A stretch of 64,000 nt of DNA from Vulcanimicrobiota bacterium. GTDB lineage: Bacteria; Vulcanimicrobiota; Vulcanimicrobiia; Vulcanimicrobiales; Vulcanimicrobiaceae. The stretch covers positions 62,001 through 126,000 of the forward strand of contig DAHUZB010000024.1 of the NCBI GenBank assembly GCA_027306785.1, written 5' to 3'. The notes beneath the pieces were generated by a model. It was given only the letters and a program-made list of their open reading frames with translations, had not been told where the DNA came from and did no database searches. The position numbers and the translations under genes were made by a program. Below are positions 51,604 through 60,368 of the stretch, piece after piece (the first letter of the stretch is position 1; each line of letters opens with the position of its first letter).

Positions 51604-52823
51604 CGATCGCGTGTGATCCAACGAACGAACTCGGCGACGCGCGGGCGCCCGCCGTGCGCGTTCGCGAGCGGCGGACGCTGCAAGCGCCCCAAGGTGGTAA
51701 AGCGGTGGACTCCCATGCGCAGCCCCATATTCACGATCTCGTCGCGCGATCCGGCAATCGCCATCGCTTCGACCGGCAGCGCGTGGCGTTCCAGGTAGGC
51801 GGCGGCCTCGTCGGGTCCGGCGATGGTGCGGATCGCGAGGGCGCGCGGCAGAAAGGCGGGCGGCTCGCTCGCGGGCGGATCGAGCACGGCGAGATACGAG
51901 GCGCGTTCGTCGGAGAAAACGCCGCCGCTGCCCGTCGCGGCGCGAAACGCGGCCAGGTTGCGCGCGCTCGCCAGCCGCGCGTTCGCGCGCGCATCGCGCT
52001 CGCCGGGCGGAAATTCGACCGCCGCGCGCTCGATTGCCGTGGCGAAGAGTTCGGCAAAGCGCGTCGGGGCGACCGCGCCGCCGCGTTCGACGAAGAGCGC
52101 GTGCAGCGAGAGGCACCCTTCGGTTTCGTAGAGCACCAGGTCGCGCGCCGCGTCCGCCGCGAGCAGGCGGGCCTGCGTCTCATCGTCGAGCGCCTCGCGC
52201 CCGATGTAGCCCACGCTCGCCTTCGAGCCGAAGGCGATGAACGGCGCGTGCGCCGCGGTGCGTTCGCGCACGCGCGCGAGCCCCGCATCGCTGCCGAATC
52301 CCACCACCGCATCGAAGTCGCGCAGATCGACCGCGTCGCTCTCGCCGACCCACGTCTCGGCGCGTGCGGCGGTAGCCATCGGTTCGAGCTCTTCGGCGAG
52401 CGCGGAGAAGAAGGCGCGAACCAAGCCGTCTTCGCGATCTTTCACGAGGACGTCGCATTTCGCGCAGAGCGCGAAGATCGCGGGCACGATCGCGACGCCG
52501 ATCGTCGTGCGGCTGGAGATCACGGCCACGCGTCCGATCGGGCGCGCATGGCCTTGCGTCGTCTCGGTGCGATCCACGAATCGATCCAGCGCCGCGAGCG
52601 AGCCGAGCTCGGCGGCGATCGTCTCTTCGAGTGCGCTCGCGGTGATCGAGAAGAAGAGCTGGTCGAGCGCGTACTCGACGACGGGCAGCGTGTAGCCGGT
52701 GCGCTCGACGATGCGATCGAGCAGGCGAACCCGCGGCGGAAAGTCCGCGTCGGCGAAGCGTTCGGCGGCGTCGGCGATCGCGCGCACGATGCGCGCCGCG
52801 GGAACGGCCGAGAGCGCCGTCAT
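51600..52823 (-). CDS. LuxC-like acyl-CoA/acyl-enzyme reductase
   Basis: A protein of 407 residues. The segment LVLYETEGCLSLHALFVERGG places the probable acyl-accepting Cys at residue 237, in the position of the catalytic Cys of LuxC, and the earlier ISSRTTIGVAIVPAIFALC and DAVVGFGSDAG belong to the same aldehyde-dehydrogenase-like fold. LuxC reduces an activated acyl group with NADPH to an aldehyde. No luciferase genes are near, so light production is not implied. The ATG at 52823 overlaps the stop of the LuxE-like gene by 4 bases. Confidence 0.82.
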   Translation of the reverse strand: MTALSAVPAARIVRAIADAAERFADADFPPRVRLLDRIVERTGYTLPVVEYALDQLFFSITASALEETIAAELGSLAALDRFVDRTETTQGHARPIGRVAVISSRTTIGVAIVPAIFALCAKCDVLVKDREDGLVRAFFSALAEELEPMATAARAETWVGESDAVDLRDFDAVVGFGSDAGLARVRERTAAHAPFIAFGSKASVGYIGREALDDETQARLLAADAARDLVLYETEGCLSLHALFVERGGAVAPTRFAELFATAIERAAVEFPPGERDARANARLASARNLAAFRAATGSGGVFSDERASYLAVLDPPASEPPAFLPRALAIRTIAGPDEAAAYLERHALPVEAMAIAGSRDEIVNMGLRMGVHRFTTLGRLQRPPLANAHGGRPRVAEFVRWITRDR

Positions 52824-53929
52824 CGGCGGATCAGATCCTCGGCATCGAGCGAACAGCCGCGCAGCTCGGCGCCCGCCTCGCGCCCGATCAGCACCAGGCC
52901 GCGATCGAATTGCACGCCGAGATCCTCGGTTTGGATCGCGAGGCACGACGAGCGATTGGCGAGATCGACGTGCACGAGCGCGCCGACCGTACCGTTCGGC
53001 AGCGTCCGGCCGTCGGGACCGACGACCCGGGCGCGCAGCCACGGCGGCGCGACTTTGTAGCGTACGCCGTGCCCCGGTTCGCGCGCGATGCGCACGTCGT
53101 CGTAGTACTGCGAGGTGAGCTCGGTCATGCCGTACTCGGCGACGATCGCATCGTGCGTCATCCCGAAACGTTCGCACAGTTCGTCGTAGAGGTCGTCGCG
53201 CTCGACCACGCGCGAACGGCCTTTGAATCCGCCGGTCTCCATGATCCGCGATCCCGACGGCAACGCGACGAAGAGATCGCGCTCGCGTAGCGCGTCGAGC
53301 AGATGTACGAGTGCAAATGCGGTCGCCGCGATGCAGATCGGTGCGCCGCGTTCGATCTCGACGGAGAGATCGGCGAGGAAGGGTTCGATCAGTAACTCGT
53401 CTCCGCGCAGATACCAGCCCGCGGCACGCGCGCGCGCCGCGCAGACCTGCGCCATCATGTAGCCGAGCGAGGACTGCTTGCGCTCGGTGGGGTTCGGTAC
53501 GAGATTGAAATAGCGCAGATGCGGATGATCGGGCAGCATGAAGCGATCGAAGCCCGCGAGCAGCGCCGCATCGTAGAGCGCGGCGCGCTCCATGTAGTGA
53601 CGCCCGCCCACGCCCTGCGTCGTACCGCTCGTTTCGAAGGCGAGCTCCGCGTGCGCGGGATCGAACGTGGCGATCGCGGCTTCCTTGAACGCGCCGTTCG
53701 GCAGCGGCGGAATCGCGTGCCACGAACCCGGCAGGCGATCGGGGGTGATGCCCAGACTCGCGCAGTAGCGTGCGTAGGGCGCGTTGTAGCGCAGCTGATA
53801 GGTGAAGATGCGCAGCGCGAGCGACTCGAACTCGGCGTCATCCATCGGTTCGCCGCTGCGGTGCCAGCGCTCGACGATCGCGAAGAGCGACTCGTCGAGG
53901 CGCGCGGATTCCTCACGATAGGAGCGCAC
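52820..53929 (-). CDS. LuxE-like acyl-protein synthetase
   Basis: A protein of 369 residues of the LuxE/ANL type. The adenylation loop FETSGTTQG is at residues 98-106, EYGMTEL at 265-271 serves as the core motif, and the conserved C-terminal RGCSLDAEDLI places Cys359 at the site that accepts the acyl group in LuxE (Cys364 in Vibrio harveyi). It should activate a carboxylic acid with ATP and pass it to the partner reductase encoded just downstream. Substrate chain length is unknown. Its start overlaps the CoA-binding gene by 17 bases. Confidence 0.82.
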   Translation of the reverse strand: MRSYREESARLDESLFAIVERWHRSGEPMDDAEFESLALRIFTYQLRYNAPYARYCASLGITPDRLPGSWHAIPPLPNGAFKEAAIATFDPAHAELAFETSGTTQGVGGRHYMERAALYDAALLAGFDRFMLPDHPHLRYFNLVPNPTERKQSSLGYMMAQVCAARARAAGWYLRGDELLIEPFLADLSVEIERGAPICIAATAFALVHLLDALRERDLFVALPSGSRIMETGGFKGRSRVVERDDLYDELCERFGMTHDAIVAEYGMTELTSQYYDDVRIAREPGHGVRYKVAPPWLRARVVGPDGRTLPNGTVGALVHVDLANRSSCLAIQTEDLGVQFDRGLVLIGREAGAELRGCSLDAEDLIRR

Positions 53930-54332
53930 GATGCTCCGTCTTCATGCAGAGATCGACGACCACGTCGAGCCCGGCCGCATCGGCCTTGGCGATCGCCTCG
54001 GGGTTGACGACGCCGAGTTGGAACCAGATCGCGCGGGCTCCCGCCGCGATCGCGTCGTCGACGACCGGCAGCAGATCCTCCGGTTTGCGAAAGACGTCGA
54101 CGATGTCGGGCGCACCGTGCGCGGCGGCGTAGGCGGCGATCGTCGGATAGGCGGCGACGTGCTCCACCTCCGCCACCGCGGGATTGATCGGCACGGCGTC
54201 GTAGCCGCGGGCACGCAGGTAGGTGAAGACGTCGTAGCTCGGTCGCTCCGCTTTGGGCGAGGCGCCGACGACGGCGATGCTCCTGCTGCGTTCCAAGAGC
54301 GCCTTGCGCTCGTCCGGTGTCGTCAAGATCAT
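53913..54332 (-). CDS. CoA-binding domain protein (YccU type)
   Basis: A protein of 139 residues with a Rossmann-like CoA-binding domain. SIAVVGASPKAERPSYDVFTYLRARGYDAVPINP near residue 17, the VDVFRKPED motif and IWFQLGVVNPEA are typical of the YccU group. It lacks the ligase domains of succinyl-CoA synthetase-like enzymes. It is the first gene of the LuxE-LuxC-aminotransferase operon and could deliver or sense CoA. The ATG at 54332 is 41 bases from the divergent leuC start. Members are common and not specific to any pathway. Confidence 0.8.
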   Translation of the reverse strand: MILTTPDERKALLERSRSIAVVGASPKAERPSYDVFTYLRARGYDAVPINPAVAEVEHVAAYPTIAAYAAAHGAPDIVDVFRKPEDLLPVVDDAIAAGARAIWFQLGVVNPEAIAKADAAGLDVVVDLCMKTEHRALLS

Positions 54333-54373
54333 GCGGCGGGGATTCTCCAAACCTCGAGCGGAACCACCTCGGT

Positions 54374-55657
54374 ATGGGGATGACACTGACCGAGAAGATT
54401 CTCGCCCGTCACGCCGGCCTCGATCGCGTCGAGCCCGGCCAAATCATCAATGCGAACGTCGATCTGGTGCTCGCGAACGAACTCTCCGCCGCGGTCGCCA
54501 TCGGCGTCATGCGTGGCATCAAAGGCGCCGACAAGGTCTTCGACCGCGACAAGATCGCCCTCGTCGAGGATCACTTCGTTCCGGCCAAGGACGCGCAGTC
54601 GGCGAAGCTCGCGAAGCTGATGAAAGATTTCGCCGCCGAGCAGCAGATCACGCACTTTTTCGACGTGGGCCGCGGCGGCATCGAGCACGTGGTGCTACCC
54701 GAGGAGGGCCTGGTCGCGCCGGGCGAGCTGATCGTCGGCGGCGACTCGCATACCTGCACCTACGGCGCGCTCGGCGCGTTCGCGACCGGCATGGGATCGA
54801 CCGACATCGCGGCGGCCTTCGTGCTCGGCGAAGTGTGGCTCAAAGTTCCGGCGACGATCAAGGTGGTCTATGACGGCGAACTGCAGCCGATGGTCTTCGC
54901 GAAGGATCTGATGCTGCGTACCGTCGGCGAGCTCGGTATCGACGGCGCGACCTATCGCGCGATCGAGTATCACGGCTCCACGGTCGACAATCTCTCGATC
55001 ACCGGGCGCTTCACGATGGCGAACATGGCGATCGAGGCGGGCGCGAAGAACGGCATCTTCCACGCCGACGAAAAAGCGATCGCCTTCGTCAAGGAACGCA
55101 CGAATCGTCCGTTCGTCGCCGAACGCGCCGATGCAGACGCCGTCTACGAGCGCGTCATCGCGATCGATGCAAGCGCCCTCGAACCGCAGGTCGCCTGCCC
55201 GCACACGCCCGATAACGTGCACCCGATCTCGCAGGTCACGCGCGAGGACGTGCACGTGGATCAAGTCTTCATCGGCTCGTGCACCAACGGATACATCGAA
55301 GATCTACGCATCGTCGCGAAGATTCTCGCGGGCAAGAAAATCTCGCCGAGCGTGCGCGTGATCGTGAATCCCGGTTCGCAGAAGGTCTGGATGCAGGCCG
55401 CGACCGAGGGGATTCTCACCACGCTCGCCGCGGCGGGCTGCGCGGTGAACACGCCGGGATGCGGCGCCTGTTTCGGCGGCCACATGGGCACGCTCGGCGA
55501 CGGCGAGCGCGCGATTTCGACGACCAACCGCAACTACGTCGGACGCATGGGATCGCCCAAGGCCGAGGTCTACCTCGCCTCGCCCGCCACCTGCGCGGCC
55601 TCCGCGCTCACCGGCAAGATTACCGATCCGCGCGTTCTCGAACTGGCAGGAGTGTAA
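54374..55657 (+). CDS. leuC: 3-isopropylmalate dehydratase large subunit
   Basis: A protein of 427 residues, the shorter LeuC2/HacA-like form (E. coli LeuC has 466). VEDHFVPAKD, FDVGRGGIEHVVLPEEGL, GGDSHTCTYGALGAFATGMGSTD and the cluster cysteines in FIGSCTNGYIEDL and TPGCGACFGGHMG are present. With LeuD it isomerises 2- and 3-isopropylmalate using a [4Fe-4S] cluster; this subfamily may also act on homoaconitate or methylmalate. The ATG at 54374 or 54380 may start it. The leuD ATG follows after 2 bases. Confidence 0.92.
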   Translation: MGMTLTEKILARHAGLDRVEPGQIINANVDLVLANELSAAVAIGVMRGIKGADKVFDRDKIALVEDHFVPAKDAQSAKLAKLMKDFAAEQQITHFFDVGRGGIEHVVLPEEGLVAPGELIVGGDSHTCTYGALGAFATGMGSTDIAAAFVLGEVWLKVPATIKVVYDGELQPMVFAKDLMLRTVGELGIDGATYRAIEYHGSTVDNLSITGRFTMANMAIEAGAKNGIFHADEKAIAFVKERTNRPFVAERADADAVYERVIAIDASALEPQVACPHTPDNVHPISQVTREDVHVDQVFIGSCTNGYIEDLRIVAKILAGKKISPSVRVIVNPGSQKVWMQAATEGILTTLAAAGCAVNTPGCGACFGGHMGTLGDGERAISTTNRNYVGRMGSPKAEVYLASPATCAASALTGKITDPRVLELAGV

Positions 55658-55659
55658 CG

Positions 55660-56166
55660 ATGGAAACGACGCTACGCGGCTTCGTCCACAAATACGGCAA
55701 AAACGTCGACACCGACGTCATCATCCCGGGCAAATACTGCAACATCATCGATCCGGTCGAGCTCGGCAAACACGCGCTCGAAGGGCTCGATCCCGACTAC
55801 ACCGCGAAGATGAAGAAGGGCGACGTGATCGTCGCCGACACGAACTTCGGCTGCGGCTCCAGCCGCGAAGTCGCGCCGATCGCGATCAAGGGCTCCGGCA
55901 CGTCGGCGGTGATCGCGAAGAGCTTCGCGCGGATCTTCTATCGCAACGCGCTCAACATCGGCTTGCCGATCTTCGAATCACCCGAGGCGGTCGACGGCAT
56001 CGAGAGCGGCGATGAGATCGAGCTCGATCCGGCGACCGGGGTCATCAAGAATATGACTAAGGGCACCAGTTTCAAGGCGGCGGAGTTCCCGCCGTTCATG
56101 CGGCAACTGATCGAGGCGGGCGGTCTCGTGCCGTACGTCGAGCAGCGACTGGCAAAACGCATATAG
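55660..56166 (+). CDS. leuD: 3-isopropylmalate dehydratase small subunit
   Basis: A protein of 168 residues, the short LeuD type that pairs with LeuC2. [17 protein letters not shown] near the start and [22 protein letters not shown] in the middle are the swivel-domain signatures. It supplies part of the active site to LeuC. The gene lies 2 bases after leuC and ends before a strong intrinsic terminator, so leuC-leuD form a closed two-gene unit here. No leuA or leuB is in the window. Confidence 0.94.
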   Translation: METTLRGFVHKYGKNVDTDVIIPGKYCNIIDPVELGKHALEGLDPDYTAKMKKGDVIVADTNFGCGSSREVAPIAIKGSGTSAVIAKSFARIFYRNALNIGLPIFESPEAVDGIESGDEIELDPATGVIKNMTKGTSFKAAEFPPFMRQLIEAGGLVPYVEQRLAKRI

Positions 56167-56198
56167 CTGCACGCTACATCTAGGCATTTTTGCCCACG

Positions 56199-56237
56199 AA
56201 ACGGCATCGCTGCGCGCAGGGATGCCGTTTCTTTTTC
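56199..56237 (+). terminator. Rho-independent terminator after leuD
   Basis: A perfect 10-bp stem (56199-56208 with 56221-56230), a 12-base loop and then CTTTTTCT. Classic intrinsic terminator 33 bases after the leuD stop. Confidence 0.9.
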
Positions 56238-56280
56238 TGAAAACCAACCATGCCGTTTCTTTACGATCTTTGGAAACGGT
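56199..56280 (+). promoter_or_regulatory. Leader with mutually exclusive hairpins before the 56305 gene
   Basis: The terminator's right arm is copied downstream: ATGCCGTTTCTT occurs at 56222-56233 and again at 56250-56261. The left arm (AAACGGCAT, 56199-56207) could pair with either copy, and the second copy (CCGTTTC, 56253-56259) can also pair with GAAACGG at 56273-56279. The three foldings exclude one another, as in attenuators. No promoter could be placed with confidence in the gap. The lipoprotein gene has a good AAGGAG (56295-56300) four bases before its ATG. Confidence 0.4.
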
Positions 56281-56304
56281 TGTAGTTGCATTTCAAGGAG
56301 TTTT

Positions 56305-58170
56305 ATGAACGCGCGCTTTGCATTTTTAGGCGCCGTCGTGTGCGCAGCGGCACTCGCCGCATGCGGTGGCGGAGGAGGGGGCGGCGGCAGCGTCGTGCCG
56401 ACCAGCCCGTCAACGCCAGGCACGACGCCGGCGCCGCCGGCAGCCTCCCCTTCACCGAATACGCTGCAGACGTCGGCACCGCTCTCCGTTTCGACGACGA
56501 CGCCGGTCCAGTTCGCAGCGTTGAACAACGGCGTCGCCGCCTCGGTGACCTTTCCGCTCGTGAGCACCGCCGCAACGGCGAGCTTTACCTACAGCTCGGT
56601 ACTGCCGCAGGGGATCGCATATCCGCAGCAGGCGCGTTCTTCACGCCTCCCGGCCATCATCGGCGGCTCGAACATCACTCCGCTCGCGTACCTTGCGGTT
56701 CAAACGAGCGCTACGACCACGCTGACCGCGTTGCCCGCGTTCACGTTTACGCTTCCCGGCGTTCCGCTCGGCAGCGCGTACATCGCGTATTATGACGAAT
56801 CCACGCCGACAAAAGGCTGGAACGTGCTCGCGGGTCCCGGCTCCGAAACGACGACGACGATCAGCTTCCCGGCACAGTCCGTCATCCCGCCGTTGACCCT
56901 GCAGACCGGTGACACGTATCTGTTTGCTCTCGTGATCTCTTCGACGAGCGTCACGCAGGCGCCGACGACGTTCCAAGGCACCAAGTCCGTGAACTATACG
57001 TACGGCTTCGCCTTCGACTACCCGCAGCCGACATCGACGGCTCCGCCGACGACGCTCAACTACGCGGTGACGGAAAACGTCAGCGTCGGATCGTCGCCGT
57101 TCCCGGGCACCGCAAACGTCTCCACGATGGACGAACACGTCGCAGAGACGGATACGCAGGATCTCTCGAATGCGACCTATGCCACCGATCAGTGGGTAGG
57201 CGTCTCGCCGAACAGCGGGTCCGTCGATGCCGCGCTGTACGCCTCGCAGCAGTCCGAGACCAGTTCGGCAAACATGCCGACGTTCACGACGCTGTATTCG
57301 ACGCCGCAAGTGCTCGATGAGTATCCGGAGACGGTCGGCGCATCGTGGACGAACTCGCCCGCGGCAAAGACGTCGTACAGCTACGCAAACGGCGACTCGG
57401 GCACGCGCACGACCAACGCCGACGGCACGTACAATGATGTCGAAACCCTGCTCGGTTTCGCACCGGTCACGATCAGCGACAATGCCGACGGATCGGCCTC
57501 GATCGTCGGGCCGTTCTTCAGCGGTCAGGTCGCCTCGCTGACCTTCTCGGCGCCGTCGCCGGGGCCGTCGGGTTCGGTCGTCAACATCGCGATCAACTTC
57601 CCGCCCGCCTCGCCGCAGCCCGCGCCGATCACCTTCAGCGATCAGCTCTGGTATCCTACGCCGCCCGCGTTCTATCAGGAGAAAGATGGGGTTCTCGCTG
57701 CCGCGAGCTTCCCGACCGGCTGCACGAATGCGCTCGGAACTTCGGGTAACGACGTCCAGCGCTCCGTCACGACGCTCGATACCGCGATCGGTTTCATGGA
57801 GACGACGACTTTCGACACGTATACGGTCGGAGGCGTTCCGGTCTGCATGGTGACCAACGATACGCTGAGCTACGCCTATGACATGCAGGGCAACACGCCG
57901 TTCTTCATTCTCTACGGACCGCTCGGCGTCGAAACCGTTACGACGACCGAGACGCTTGCATTGCAGGCATCCGCGGGTACGACGACGGCTGCGATGACTC
58001 GCGCTCACGCCGGCGGTTCGTCGTCGTATGCACCGGTCATTGCGGCGATCCAGGCGCATCAGCTCAATACGTTCGCGCGTACTCGTCTCTCGCGCGAGCA
58101 TACGGTTATGCAACAACTCCGCGCGCATGGTATCAGTGCGCTCAAAGCCTTTGAGGGAGGCCACCGATAA
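56305..58170 (+). CDS. Large poly-Gly lipoprotein of unknown function
   Basis: A protein of 621 residues, not recognised. The signal peptide ends in a lipobox LAAC followed by eight Gly and a Pro/Thr/Ser linker to about residue 55. The rest is rich in Thr, Ser and Ala and looks like beta-sandwich repeats (FTFTLPGVPLGSAYIAYYDE, TYNDVETLLGFAPVTISDNADGS), with only two Cys in the folded part, CTNALG and VCMV, which could pair. The final 60 residues are helical and basic. The stop shares a base with the S53 peptidase start, so the two are made together; substrate, inhibitor or partner roles are all possible. Confidence 0.65.
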   Translation: MNARFAFLGAVVCAAALAACGGGGGGGGSVVPTSPSTPGTTPAPPAASPSPNTLQTSAPLSVSTTTPVQFAALNNGVAASVTFPLVSTAATASFTYSSVLPQGIAYPQQARSSRLPAIIGGSNITPLAYLAVQTSATTTLTALPAFTFTLPGVPLGSAYIAYYDESTPTKGWNVLAGPGSETTTTISFPAQSVIPPLTLQTGDTYLFALVISSTSVTQAPTTFQGTKSVNYTYGFAFDYPQPTSTAPPTTLNYAVTENVSVGSSPFPGTANVSTMDEHVAETDTQDLSNATYATDQWVGVSPNSGSVDAALYASQQSETSSANMPTFTTLYSTPQVLDEYPETVGASWTNSPAAKTSYSYANGDSGTRTTNADGTYNDVETLLGFAPVTISDNADGSASIVGPFFSGQVASLTFSAPSPGPSGSVVNIAINFPPASPQPAPITFSDQLWYPTPPAFYQEKDGVLAAASFPTGCTNALGTSGNDVQRSVTTLDTAIGFMETTTFDTYTVGGVPVCMVTNDTLSYAYDMQGNTPFFILYGPLGVETVTTTETLALQASAGTTTAAMTRAHAGGSSSYAPVIAAIQAHQLNTFARTRLSREHTVMQQLRAHGISALKAFEGGHR

Positions 58171-60272
58171 TGCGTTTGTCTATTCGCGCCGCCGGTGCGG
58201 TGCTGGCGGGTGCGCTGGCGCTTAGCGCGTGCGGCGGTGGGGGACACGGCTCTCCCACCGGCGGCGGAGGTGCCTCCGTCATTCCACAGCCTCCGATCTC
58301 GGCGGGTGGGGCGACGCCCTTCGCGTGGGGTCAGGACGTCGTCTCGCAACTGCCGTACCTCGGGCCCGCCAAAGGCGGTGGGCTCTCCCTCGCCGTGTAC
58401 GTGCGTATGCGCGACCCGCGCGGTCTCGTCGAGTACGCGCGCAGCGCGAGCGATCCGTCGTCGCCCGACTACCGGCACTGGCTCACGCCGCAGCAGATCG
58501 CGGATACCTACGGTGCGTCGCAAGCCGATTATCAGGCAGCGGCAAACTACTTCGCGGGCTACGGCCTGAAGGTCCAGGCCTGGCCGCAGCGTGAGGCGCT
58601 GGCGGTGAGCGGCTCGCTCGATCAATTCAGCCGCGCCTTCGGAACGGCGTTCGGTATTTACCGATTCCGCGGTAAAGAGATCGTCGCGCCGACCGGCTCG
58701 CCGCATTTCTCCGCGTCCGTTCCCGTCGTGGGAGCCGTCGGCATGATGTCGGCTTCGGTCGCGCGTACGTACTTCATCAAGAACAACAACGCGCAGTTCT
58801 TCGGCTACTCGCCGCAGCAGATCTCGACCGGTCTCGATTACTCCGGTGCGGCGAATGCGGGCCTGAACGGCACCGGCATCAACGTCGGCATCATCGGCAC
58901 GGGCCCGATCCTCAATGCGCAGGGCGGCGACGACGATACGACGGCGCTCTCGCAGTACTGGCATGCAGCGGTCGGCAAGGTCGTTCAGGTCAACGCCTCG
59001 CCACAGCCCGCCTCGACGCCGAACGGCGGCACCGGCACCGGTGCGGCGGACTACAACCCGTCGGGCCTGGCGGCCCCGCCGCCGGTCACGGCGCCCTGCC
59101 AGCAGACCAATCCGATGCTTCCCGACTACACGACCTGCAATCCCGAGGACGGTGAAGCGCAGCTCGACACGGAGTCGGTGGCCTCGCTCGCGCCCGGAGC
59201 GACGACGCTCTTCTATCTCGCCTTCAATCCGGTCGAAGAGTGCTTCGATCCGACGGCCGGCTTCGTGCCCCCCACCAAGGGTGCGTGCACGAGCAGCCAG
59301 CAGCCGGTTCAGGCTGAGGGTCTCAACATCGCGGACGACGAGATTCAGCAAGCGATTGCAGACAATGCCGCGGATACGCTCTCGCTCAGTTACGGATTGC
59401 CTGAAAATCTCGGCGGTTCGTACATCGGCACCCAGTCGCAACCTGGTCTCGGACCCATCGAGTTCGCCTCCTTGGCGGCCGAAGGCATCGCGGTCTTCGT
59501 CTCCTCGGGCGACAACGGCGCGTGGGAGTGCTTCGATCCCGTCACGGGGGCGCCGCTCGGCATCGCATGTCCGAGTTACCCGGCAACGGATCCGTCCGTC
59601 GTCGCGGTCGGCGGCATCAATCTCCCGGTCGACGAGAGCGGCAACCTGATCGGTGAGATCGCCGCGTGGGCGGACAACACGACCAACGGCGGCAACGGTT
59701 CCTTCGGGAACAACGTGGGCTCCGGCGGCGGCGTGTCGACGATCTTCACGGCGCCGTCCTGGCAGGCGAAGACGATCGGCGCAACGATGCGCGAGATTCC
59801 CGATATCGCTCTCGACGCTGATCCCAACACCGGCCCGAGTATCTTCCAGAATGCCGCGTACGGCTTTGCACCGTACGCGTCGGGCGGTACGAGCGCCGCG
59901 GCGCCGGAAGCTGCCGCGCAGTGGGCGGTCGTGCTGCAAGCGTGTAAGGCGAGCGCGACGTGCAATACCGGCGGTCCGACGGGATACCGTCTCGGCGATC
60001 CGGCTCCGCTGTTCTACGCGATCTACGCGACGTCGTCGCTCGCGCAAGGAAAGTATGCACCGAGCGGATTTACGCCGCACCTGACCTACTCGCAGGTCTT
60101 CGACGACGTGATCTACGGCGGCAACCAAGCGGTACCGTCGGGTCAGACGCCGGCGCCGGCGTCGACGCCGAGCGGCTATGAATCGGGCCCCGGCTACGAT
60201 CAGGTCACAGGTCTCGGCGCACCGTTCACCGGGCACCTCGTGCAGGCGGTGACGGGCACGAAGGTTCCGTAA
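58170..60272 (+). CDS. S53 family (sedolisin) lipoprotein peptidase with pro-domain
   Basis: A protein of 700 residues. The signal peptide ends in LSAC followed by Gly/Ser/Thr linker. A pro-kumamolisin-type activation domain covers about residues 45-205 (SSPDYRHWLTPQQIADTYG is its hallmark). The catalytic residues are Glu329 and Asp333 (GEAQLDTES), the oxyanion Asp in VSSGDNGAWE, and Ser575 in SGGTSAAAPEAAA. GPGYDQVTGLGAP closes the calcium-binding end. Such enzymes are exported, self-activating and work at low pH. An acidic habitat is thus suggested. It is coupled to the preceding gene and followed by a terminator. Confidence 0.92.
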   Translation: MRLSIRAAGAVLAGALALSACGGGGHGSPTGGGGASVIPQPPISAGGATPFAWGQDVVSQLPYLGPAKGGGLSLAVYVRMRDPRGLVEYARSASDPSSPDYRHWLTPQQIADTYGASQADYQAAANYFAGYGLKVQAWPQREALAVSGSLDQFSRAFGTAFGIYRFRGKEIVAPTGSPHFSASVPVVGAVGMMSASVARTYFIKNNNAQFFGYSPQQISTGLDYSGAANAGLNGTGINVGIIGTGPILNAQGGDDDTTALSQYWHAAVGKVVQVNASPQPASTPNGGTGTGAADYNPSGLAAPPPVTAPCQQTNPMLPDYTTCNPEDGEAQLDTESVASLAPGATTLFYLAFNPVEECFDPTAGFVPPTKGACTSSQQPVQAEGLNIADDEIQQAIADNAADTLSLSYGLPENLGGSYIGTQSQPGLGPIEFASLAAEGIAVFVSSGDNGAWECFDPVTGAPLGIACPSYPATDPSVVAVGGINLPVDESGNLIGEIAAWADNTTNGGNGSFGNNVGSGGGVSTIFTAPSWQAKTIGATMREIPDIALDADPNTGPSIFQNAAYGFAPYASGGTSAAAPEAAAQWAVVLQACKASATCNTGGPTGYRLGDPAPLFYAIYATSSLAQGKYAPSGFTPHLTYSQVFDDVIYGGNQAVPSGQTPAPASTPSGYESGPGYDQVTGLGAPFTGHLVQAVTGTKVP

Positions 60273-60298
60273 CTCGAGCGCAGGTTCGCTCACCAAAA

Positions 60299-60332
60299 GA
60301 AAACGGGCTCCGCTTCGGCGGGGCCCGTTTTC
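60299..60332 (+). terminator. Rho-independent terminator after the S53 gene
   Basis: A 15-bp stem (60299-60313 with 60318-60332; one T-G pair) closed by a TTCG tetraloop, with an A-run on the left arm and a T-run on the right. The A and T runs make it able to act in both directions, so it may also end transcripts from the convergent gene at 60369. Confidence 0.92.
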
Positions 60333-60368
60333 ATACGTAGCGCGCGTGGTGAACGCGAGATGCGTTCG

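Noticed and set aside
49268-54332. A bioluminescence (lux) operon
   Set aside because: LuxE- and LuxC-like genes are present, but no luciferase (luxA, luxB), luxD or flavin reductase lies in the window.
58059-60296. A 745-codon open frame on the minus strand across the S53 gene
   Set aside because: Antisense to the clearly functional sedolisin; the predicted product is Arg-rich and unlike any family.
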